From an uncultured Collinsella sp. (GTDB taxonomy: Bacteria; Actinomycetota; Coriobacteriia; Coriobacteriales; Coriobacteriaceae), in the NCBI GenBank assembly GCA_900554135.1, contig USFU01000055.1, forward strand, positions 1 through 9,531: 9,531 nucleotides of DNA, in the 5' to 3' direction. Of this stretch, positions 1-4,998 are shown piece after piece (positions within the stretch are counted from its first letter, which is position 1; each line of letters begins with the position of its first letter). The notes beneath the pieces are model-generated. The model saw only the letters and a program-made list of their open reading frames with translations, ran no database searches and was not told where the DNA came from. Both the position numbers and the translations under genes were made by a program.

Positions 1-672
1 GCGCAGCTCGATCTTTCGCGCGGAGTGCGCCAGGGAGCCGGCGAGGTTGTCTACGGTGCCGGTAAAACCGCCGAGCAAATTGCCGCCATTATCGAGGCGC
101 TGCGCGATGCAGGCCAGGAACGCATCCTGGTCACACGCTTGGATGCCGAAAAAGCCGCGCGCACCGCTGAGCTTCTCGGCAACGACATCGACCTGGGATA
201 TGTCCCGGACGCCCAGCTCGCCCTGGTGGGTGGCAAGCCCTCCCCCACCGGCAACGGACGCGTTGTCGTCGCCTGCGCCGGCACGAGCGACCTGCCCGTC
301 GCCGAAGAGGCGGCACTGACGGCCGAGTTCTACGGCAACGAGGTCGATCGCCTCTACGACGTGGGTGTCGCCGGCCTGCACCGCCTGCTCGCTCATGCCG
401 AGGAACTTGCCCAAGCGCAGGTGGTCATCGCCATCGCCGGCATGGAAGGCGCCCTGGCGAGCGTCATCGGAGGCCTTGTGAGCTGTCCGGTCATCGCCGT
501 CCCTACCAGTGTGGGCTATGGCGCGAACTTTGGCGGCGTGGCCGCACTGCTCGCCATGCTCAACTCCTGCGCCAGCGGCGTTTCGGTCGTCAACATCGAC
601 AACGGCTTCGGCGCCGCCTACCAGGCAAGTCTTATCAATCATCTGAGCGCTGGCACGCCCTGCGCCCGTTAA
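1..672 (+). CDS. larB: LarB, nickel-pincer cofactor biosynthesis protein (5' partial)
   Basis: LarB carboxylates the nicotinic acid adenine dinucleotide pyridine ring and hydrolyses the AMP part, the first step of nickel-pincer nucleotide synthesis for lactate racemase. The open frame runs from base 1, so the true start lies before the window; a GTG at 25 is internal, because residues before it already fit the family ([21 protein letters not shown]). About 223 codons are visible and roughly 31 are missing. The PurE-like domain is clear: [16 protein letters not shown] (visible residues 89-104), [16 protein letters not shown] (144-159), [12 protein letters not shown] (168-179). The Cys in LNSCASGV (visible residue 190) fits the catalytic Cys221 of the Lactobacillus plantarum enzyme if 31 residues are missing; that numbering is from memory. 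The TAA stop is 10 nt before larC, whose ribosome site (AAGGAG) overlaps the stop. Family assignment is firm. Confidence 0.95.
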   Translation, partial: AQLDLSRGVRQGAGEVVYGAGKTAEQIAAIIEALRDAGQERILVTRLDAEKAARTAELLGNDIDLGYVPDAQLALVGGKPSPTGNGRVVVACAGTSDLPVAEEAALTAEFYGNEVDRLYDVGVAGLHRLLAHAEELAQAQVVIAIAGMEGALASVIGGLVSCPVIAVPTSVGYGANFGGVAALLAMLNSCASGVSVVNIDNGFGAAYQASLINHLSAGTPCAR

Positions 673-682
673 GGAGCATTCC

Positions 683-1600
683 ATGTCCAATCATCAGCAC
701 ACGCTTATCATCGACGGCACCTCGGGCATCAGCGGCGACATGACCGTCGCGGCCCTGCTCGACCTAGGCGCCAGCGAGGAGCACCTGTGCGAACAGCTCG
801 CCACGCTGCCGGTCGACGGCTTTTCGATCGCCGTGACGCGCGTAAACAAGCATGGCATCGACGCCTGCGATTTCGACGTCCAGCTTGCAGAGGAGCTCGA
901 GAACCATGATCACGATATGGCCTGGCTCTACGGCAACGAAGCAGCTGCCGAGCACACACATGAGCATGAGCACCACCATCATGATCATGGCGAGCACGAA
1001 CACGAGCACTGCCACGAGCATGACCATGAGGCCCACGGTCATGGCCACGAGGATCAGCATCACGCCCACCACCATCACCACCGTTCTTTGACGGACGTCA
1101 ACGCCATCATCGGAGGCTCGCAGCTAAGCGATGGCGCCAAGCGTCGCGCGCTCGCCATCTTTGCCGCGCTCGCCGCCGCCGAGGCCAAGGCCCACGGCAA
1201 AACGCCCGAGACCGTCATGTTCCACGAGGTGGGCGCCGTCGATTCCATCGTCGACGTCTGCTCGGTCGCCATCTGCCTCGATGACCTTGGTATTGAGGAC
1301 ATCGTGGTCGAGTCGCTCTCCGAGGGCCACGGCACCATTCGCTGCGCCCACGGCCTCATGCCCATTCCCGTCCCTGCTGTCGTCAACCTGTGCCAGGCGG
1401 ACAATATCGCCCTCGTGCCCGCACCGGTCGCCGGCGAGCTCGTGACGCCCACGGGCGCCGCCATCGTCGCCGCACTGCGCACGTCCGAGCACCTGCCGGC
1501 CCGCTACCGCATCGAAGCCGTCGGCTACGGCGCCGGTAAGCGCCCCTACGAGGGCTGCTCCGGCACGCTCCGTTGCCTGCTTGCTCACGTGGATGCATAG
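683..1600 (+). CDS. larC: LarC1-only nickel insertion protein of lactate racemase cofactor synthesis
   Basis: LarC inserts nickel into the pincer nucleotide in a CTP-dependent reaction. The ATG at 683 has AAGGAG seven bases upstream. The 305-residue product starts with the family signature DGTSGISGDM (residues 11-20). It then has a histidine-rich stretch (91-133), VMFHEVGAVDSIVDVC near residues 178-193, and VPAPVAGELVTPTGAAI near 244-260, together a complete LarC1 half. It stops after VGYGAGKRPYEGCSGTLR, where full-length LarC proteins (about 400 residues or more) continue into LarC2. No LarC2-like sequence follows in any frame because the tetR-like gene begins 2 nt after the TAG. In L. plantarum the two halves are joined by programmed frameshifting; here there is nothing to shift into. 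LarC2 may be encoded elsewhere, or this is a natural LarC1-only version. Gene family is certain; activity of this form is not. Confidence 0.94.
   Translation: MSNHQHTLIIDGTSGISGDMTVAALLDLGASEEHLCEQLATLPVDGFSIAVTRVNKHGIDACDFDVQLAEELENHDHDMAWLYGNEAAAEHTHEHEHHHHDHGEHEHEHCHEHDHEAHGHGHEDQHHAHHHHHRSLTDVNAIIGGSQLSDGAKRRALAIFAALAAAEAKAHGKTPETVMFHEVGAVDSIVDVCSVAICLDDLGIEDIVVESLSEGHGTIRCAHGLMPIPVPAVVNLCQADNIALVPAPVAGELVTPTGAAIVAALRTSEHLPARYRIEAVGYGAGKRPYEGCSGTLRCLLAHVDA
953..1081 (+). other. Histidine-rich metal-binding segment inside LarC
   Basis: Residues 91-133 of LarC contain 24 histidines in 43 positions, mixed with Glu, Asp and Gly and one Cys. His-rich stretches at this place occur in other LarC proteins and in nickel-handling proteins generally, so nickel binding or storage is the natural reading. 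The DNA is a low-complexity run of CAC/CAT and GAG/GAC codons, so length variation between strains by slippage is likely. Confidence 0.85.
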
Positions 1601-1602
1601 CC

Positions 1603-2142
1603 ATGGATGCCCGCAAGACAAAAAGCCGCGCCGCTATTGTCACGGCGTTTTCCGAGCTCCTTCGCGAGGAGGACTACGGCAAGATCACCGTCGGCGACAT
1701 CATCGCGCGCGCTCACGTAGGCCGCGCGACATTCTACGGCCTCTTCAAGAGCAAAGATGACCTACTGTCCGAACTCGTGAGCGACATCTGCACCCACGCC
1801 ATCGACGACGATGGTACACCGCTCGACGACCCACTCGTGCAGGTCGAGCATATCCTCAACAACCTCTGGGAACGCCGTCAAGGCGTACGAGCCCTCGTAG
1901 CCGGCGCCGGCTCACGCGTCTTCGCCGACTGCCTACGCAAGACCATCATGTCACGAGCAGCCGAAACCGTCCCTACCGACCCAAACGGTCCCGCCGCCAC
2001 CATGGACCGAAGCTTCCTGCTACACCACATAGCCTCAAGCTTCGTAGGAATGGTCCAATGGTGGGCCTGGCACAACTTCCAAGCCCCAAAAGAGGACGTA
2101 GCCAAAGACTACCTATCAGCCATCAAGCCCCTCTTCGGTTAG
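1603..2142 (+). CDS. TetR/AcrR-family transcriptional regulator
   Basis: A 179-residue putative DNA-binding regulator. The N-terminal TetR helix-turn-helix is visible around residues 9-55: RAAIVTAFSELL, then KITVGDIIARAHVGRATFYGLFKSKDDLL, with the usual G-[RS]-x-TFY...F-x-[SN]-K-[DE] pattern. The C-terminal half (about 75-179) is helical with a conserved-looking FVGMVQWWAWHNF segment typical of short TetR proteins in Gram-positives; no ligand can be deduced. The ATG at 1603 is 2 nt past the larC stop. A TTG at 1573 in the same frame would overlap larC and is less likely. There is no good Shine-Dalgarno sequence, so translation is probably coupled to larC. Its position at the end of larB-larC suggests it controls the lar genes, in place of the Crp/Fnr-type LarR of L. 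plantarum; this is inference. The last third is less GC-rich than its neighbours. Confidence 0.86.
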   Translation: MDARKTKSRAAIVTAFSELLREEDYGKITVGDIIARAHVGRATFYGLFKSKDDLLSELVSDICTHAIDDDGTPLDDPLVQVEHILNNLWERRQGVRALVAGAGSRVFADCLRKTIMSRAAETVPTDPNGPAATMDRSFLLHHIASSFVGMVQWWAWHNFQAPKEDVAKDYLSAIKPLFG

Positions 2143-2155
2143 ACAGAACCCTCAT

Positions 2156-2235
2156 CCCAAAGCACCGCCCCACCCCAAGGCGCCACGCATCCCAAAGTGC
2201 CACTCGCACCTCAAAGCGCCTAACAACAAAGTGCC
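2156..2235. repeat. Degenerate tandem repeat, five units of about 17-18 bp
   Basis: Just past the tetR-like stop there are five related copies of CAAAG[C/T][G/A]CC, with cores starting at 2158, 2176 (CAAGGCGCC variant), 2193, 2212 and 2227, spaced 18, 17, 19 and 15 bp. On the minus strand a unit reads roughly GGCGCTTTGGGATGCGT. The first three are most alike. No reading frame here looks coding. The rest of the gene-free stretch to 2298 is more AT-rich, with a GATATATATG run near 2253-2262 and nothing I can assign. Function unknown; possible decayed repeat or protein-binding array. Confidence 0.5.
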
Positions 2236-2298
2236 CACCACATCCAAATTCAGATATATATGTTGGGTTGCTTGTTCGAATGCAACTGGATTTCCGCA

Positions 2299-2425
2299 GG
2301 GTCCGGCATAGGTTAACTTTCCGCCGCACTCCGCAGGACGCAAGAAGCTCCCGCCGCACGAAGTGCGCAACGGGAGCTTCTTGCATGTCCGAGGACGCGG
2401 CGGAAAGTTAACCTATGTCGGACCC
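2299..2425 (-). repeat. 127-bp structured palindromic element, copy 1
   Basis: A long imperfect palindrome between the convergent tetR-like and larD-like genes. Outer arms 2299-2327 and 2397-2425 pair over 29 bp (one G-T wobble). Internal unpaired segments are ACTCCGCAGGAC (2328-2339) and ATGTCCGAGGAC (2385-2396). Inner arms 2340-2353 and 2371-2384 pair perfectly over 14 bp. The loop, 2354-2370, itself contains CGCAC-GAA-GTGCG. The internal segments could form small hairpins (TCC-GCA-GGA; GTCC-GA-GGAC), giving a cruciform or cloverleaf shape. It lies 24 nt beyond the larD-like stop codon. There is no T-run beside either arm, so it is not a classical intrinsic terminator, although it would be a very stable 3' end structure in RNA. 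Strand is given relative to the upstream gene. Confidence 0.9.
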
Positions 2426-2449
2426 GGGCGTTATATCAATTGTCTTGGA

Positions 2450-3181
2450 CTAGAACATACCCAAGAAACCATGCACAAACAGCGCGGCCAGAGCGGCACC
2501 GATAAACGGAGCGATGCCAGGAACAAGCAGGCCGTACTTCCAGTTGTTGTCAGCCTTGTTCTTAATCGGCAGCACCTGATAGGCCATGCGAGGACCAAGG
2601 TCACGAGCCTGGTTCATGGCGAAGCCGGTGATGCCGCCCATGCCCATGCCAACGGCCCAAACGATCAGGCCAACGCAGATAGCGAGCATCAGAACGTTCT
2701 CGCCGGCGCGGCTAGCGGCAGCAAGGATGGCGCTGATGAACACAAAGGTGCAGATAGCCTCGCAGAAGAAGTTACGGGCATAGTTCGTACCCTCGGTGGT
2801 GGGGTTGGTCGAGAAGATGTTGCGCTGGGCAATGGGGTCGACGACGCCCTCGGAAGCCTTGAACTCATCGGCATACATAAGCCAAGCGATTACGGCGCCC
2901 ACAAAGCCGCCGAGCATATCGGCAATCATGAAGGGGATGCAGCTGCTCCACGGCACCAGGCCTACGATGCACTGGGCAAGCACCATAGCCGGGTTCATGC
3001 ACACGGCGCCGCCAAAGACAAACAGGCAGACCGAGATGCCAAAAGACCAAGTGGTGATGGCAAACATGTGGCCGGAGCCCTGATACTTGGTGCCCTTAAG
3101 CACGGTATCGCAGTGCACGCCCACGCCAAAGATGATCATGAGGGCCGTTGCGCCGAATTCGCAGAGGAGTTTGGTAAGCAT
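2450..3181 (-). CDS. larD: MIP-family channel, putative lactate/glycerol facilitator (LarD/GlpF-like)
   Basis: A 243-residue membrane protein with six hydrophobic segments (about residues 5-24, 41-58, 82-104, 137-156, 163-182, 217-238), the size and layout of an aquaglyceroporin. The first pore signature is NPA (63-65, in CMNPAMVLA). The second, normally NPARD, reads NQARD (190-194, in GFAMNQARDLGPR); the selectivity-filter Arg is kept. The gene follows larA by 49 bp on the same strand, with TAAGG just upstream of its ATG. In L. plantarum the equivalent lar-operon channel, LarD, carries D- and L-lactic acid, so that role is inferred from context; glycerol or water transport is the alternative. 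MIP family membership is firm, the substrate is not. Confidence 0.86.
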   Translation of the reverse strand: MLTKLLCEFGATALMIIFGVGVHCDTVLKGTKYQGSGHMFAITTWSFGISVCLFVFGGAVCMNPAMVLAQCIVGLVPWSSCIPFMIADMLGGFVGAVIAWLMYADEFKASEGVVDPIAQRNIFSTNPTTEGTNYARNFFCEAICTFVFISAILAAASRAGENVLMLAICVGLIVWAVGMGMGGITGFAMNQARDLGPRMAYQVLPIKNKADNNWKYGLLVPGIAPFIGAALAALFVHGFLGMF

Positions 3182-3230
3182 AAAACCTTATCTTTCTTGT
3201 CGGTTATAAACGATTCGTTTAGGCCGCGCG

Positions 3231-4508
3231 CTAGTGCTGAGCGACAACAACGCCCAGGCCATCGGGAATGACGGCCACCTTGGCATCGGCACCCTTCATC
3301 TCAAAGGCGAGCTTGAGCGCCTCCTCGAGGGTGTTGACCGGCGTCATGTGCATATCCTTGATCATCTGGTGATCGCACAGGTCGGTGACCATGATCACAG
3401 GGTGATGCGCCAGGATGCGGGCAAAGATCTGGCTCGTCCACTGGTCGGGCAGGGTCTCGTCCTTAGGACGGTCGATACAGGCGCGCTCAAACTCTGCCGG
3501 ATCGTTGTCGGCGATGTTGTGATAGAAGCCCTCGCCGCCGTGACCGTCGGCACAACCGGCGACGTCGATGATCACACCGCCTTCGGGAAGCGTGGCCTCG
3601 GCAGAGCACATGCCCTTCACGGCCTGGTAGATGTTCTGGTCGAGCGGGTAGCCGCCGTTGGTGGTGATGGCAATCTCGCACTCGACGGGCTCAACGCCGG
3701 CAAGGCTCTTTACGAACTCGCAGCCAGCCTCGTGTGCCTTGTGGATGTCGCCGGCGAAGGAGCCAATGACCTCGTGCTTGCCGTTGAGCACCACGTTCAG
3801 CACAAAGGCAAGGTGAGCCATCTCGGCAGCGGCAAACATGTCCTCGCTCACGTGATTGTGGCAAAGGTTGCCTGCACGCGAATGAGAATCGTTCACAAAC
3901 TGGCCGTTGTGGTTGTACATGATGGTCTTGTAGCTGGCGATGCCAGGCAGGACGGACTTGCGGCTGCCGGAGAAACCAGCAAAGAAGTGCGGCTCAATAA
4001 AGCCCTCGGCAAGCAGCAAATCGCAATCGACGGCAATCTTGTTGATGATGCACTCGCCACCAGAAGGCAGGGTGCCGATCTTTTTCATCATGCTGTCGTC
4101 AGTCGCGACGTGCATAACGATTTCCTCGTTGGCAACGATCTCCTCGCCGTACTTGTTGACGAGCTCCTCGTGCGTCGACGGACGATGCATACCTGTAGCA
4201 ACCAGAATACGCACGCGAGCCTCGGGCGCAGCGGAATGGATGTGATGTAGCAGAATAGGCATCGTCACACGCGAGGGAACGGGACGCGTATGGTCGGAGC
4301 TAATGATGACGATATCCTTCTTGCCAGCACAAAGCTCCTCGAGCGAAGGCGAACCATAAGGGTTGGCAAGTGACTCCTCTACCAGCTCTTCCTGAGATTT
4401 TGTAGTCTTAAACTCGTTTTGATGACCTTCCATCACACCCGCGAAGTTCTTATCCTCGAGCTCCAGATGCAACGTCTTGTGGTCAAACGGCAGTTCACAT
4501 TCAAACAA
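3231..4508 (-). CDS. larA: Lactate racemase LarA (nickel-pincer enzyme)
   Basis: LarA interconverts D- and L-lactate using a nickel-pincer nucleotide covalently bound to a lysine. The frame is open to 4649, but I choose the TTG at 4508: an AAAGGAAGAGGG ribosome site ends 9 nt before it. The resulting 425-residue protein matches the L. plantarum LarA length, and its numbering gives Asp72 and Arg75 in SSDHTRPVP, His108 in ATGMHRPS, His174 in EPHFFAGFSG, Lys184 in SRKSVLPG (pincer attachment), His200 in NHNGQF (nickel ligand) and Lys298 in QAVKGM. These are the same positions as the key residues known in that enzyme (recalled). No catalytic residue is missing. The C-terminus (VAVIPDGLGVVV) is also typical. 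It is the first gene of a unit with the larD-like channel, and opposes larB-larC on the other strand. Confidence 0.97.
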   Translation of the reverse strand: MFECELPFDHKTLHLELEDKNFAGVMEGHQNEFKTTKSQEELVEESLANPYGSPSLEELCAGKKDIVIISSDHTRPVPSRVTMPILLHHIHSAAPEARVRILVATGMHRPSTHEELVNKYGEEIVANEEIVMHVATDDSMMKKIGTLPSGGECIINKIAVDCDLLLAEGFIEPHFFAGFSGSRKSVLPGIASYKTIMYNHNGQFVNDSHSRAGNLCHNHVSEDMFAAAEMAHLAFVLNVVLNGKHEVIGSFAGDIHKAHEAGCEFVKSLAGVEPVECEIAITTNGGYPLDQNIYQAVKGMCSAEATLPEGGVIIDVAGCADGHGGEGFYHNIADNDPAEFERACIDRPKDETLPDQWTSQIFARILAHHPVIMVTDLCDHQMIKDMHMTPVNTLEEALKLAFEMKGADAKVAVIPDGLGVVVAQH

Positions 4509-4634
4509 TGACGAGCGCCCTCTTCCTTTCAACTGACACACTAGATAAACCGTTGGAAGGATACGCCGCTCACCGAAAAACACCACCGTCCACCGACTCA
4601 TTAACACAACGTTCATATTTGACCCACAACAAAA
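4509..4634 (-). promoter_or_regulatory. Leader region upstream of larA
   Basis: This gene-free stretch ends at the larA TTG. On the minus strand it holds the purine-rich ribosome site AAAGGAAGAGGG (complement of 4518-4529), 9 nt from the start codon. I see no convincing -35/-10 pair; TTGTGG and GTTAAT 18 bp apart (about 4590-4625) are the least bad candidates. No clear Crp/Fnr-type or TetR-type operator palindrome stands out. Confidence 0.4.
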
Positions 4635-4664
4635 CGGCCGCGACCCCAAACGGGACCGCGGCCG
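4635..4664 (-). terminator. GC-rich hairpin with T-rich tail between ppc and larA
   Basis: CGGCCGCG (4635-4642) and CGCGGCCG (4657-4664) form an 8-bp stem, extended by three C-G pairs after a 2x2 mismatch. Read on the minus strand the hairpin is followed by TTTTGTTGT, the layout of a rho-independent terminator. It could end ppc transcription (334 nt past the ppc stop) or act as an attenuator in a long larA leader. It has no T-tail on the plus strand. Confidence 0.55.
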
Positions 4665-4681
4665 CTACAGTCGTAAGTCGA

Positions 4682-4837
4682 GAAGCGCGCCTTTCTTCCC
4701 TTCAGCCCGTAATCCGCCGAAAACCGAGGACGAAGGGACCCGATGGGTTTCCCTCTGAATGCATTCCGCAGCACGAAGCCCCATCAAAGTGCGCGAAGCG
4801 CGCCATCTTTTCCCCAGCCAGTAATCCGCCGAAGACC
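4682..4837. repeat. Direct repeat (about 113-bp offset) with a decayed palindrome-core relative
   Basis: Two similar segments of about 45 bp occur at 4682-4726 and 4795-4837; both begin GAAGCGCGCC and contain GTAATCCGCCGAA or GTAATCCGCCGAAG (4709 and 4821). Between them, GCATTCCGCAGCACGAAG (4761-4778) resembles the start of the core of the adjacent 127-bp element (GCACTCCGCAGGACGCAAG at 4875), at a similar offset, and AAGTGCGC recurs at 4787. Local inverted repeats are present: GATGGG/CCCATC (4742-4747, 4780-4785) around the palindrome GAATGCATTC (4757-4766). It reads as a partly duplicated and degraded neighbour of the intact element. No coding frame is credible here. Confidence 0.6.
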
Positions 4838-4847
4838 GGACATCGCA

Positions 4848-4974
4848 GGGGCCGCCGTATGTTTGCTTTCCGGCGCACTCCGCAGGACGCAAGAAGCCCT
4901 CGCCGCACGAAGTGCGCAGCGAGGGCTTCTTGCATGTCCGAGGACGCGCCGGAAAGCAAACATACGGCGGCCCC
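4848..4974 (-). repeat. 127-bp structured palindromic element, copy 2
   Basis: Same length and architecture as the copy near the larD-like gene. Outer arms 4848-4876 and 4946-4974 pair perfectly over 29 bp. Internal segments ACTCCGCAGGAC (4877-4888) and ATGTCCGAGGAC (4934-4945) are identical to the other copy. Inner arms 4889-4902 and 4920-4933 pair over 14 bp, and the 17-nt loop (4903-4919) differs from the other copy at its last base only. Seven outer-stem and two inner-stem pairs differ between copies and all stay paired. It lies 24 nt beyond the ppc stop codon, in the same orientation as the first copy has to its gene. Confidence 0.92.
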
Positions 4975-4998
4975 GGACAGCGACTACAGGGCTATCGA

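Noticed and set aside
953..1081. Repetitive CAC/CAT tract as a possible CRISPR or other repeat array
   Set aside because: It is in frame within larC and encodes the His-rich segment known in this family; there are no regular spacers.
2257..2285. TTGCAT and CATATA 17 bp apart on the minus strand, promoter-like
   Set aside because: It would transcribe into the tetR-like gene antisense with no gene to serve, and both hexamers are weak. AT-rich chance match is likely.
2299..2425. Palindrome as an ordinary rho-independent terminator
   Set aside because: Neither strand has a T-run after the outer stem, and the conserved unpaired segments are not explained by termination alone. A termination contribution is still possible.
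2363..4250. Two plus-strand open frames (2363-3271 and 3234-4250)
   Set aside because: Both are antisense to the larD-like gene and larA. The first also begins inside the palindromic element. Neither has recognisable domains.
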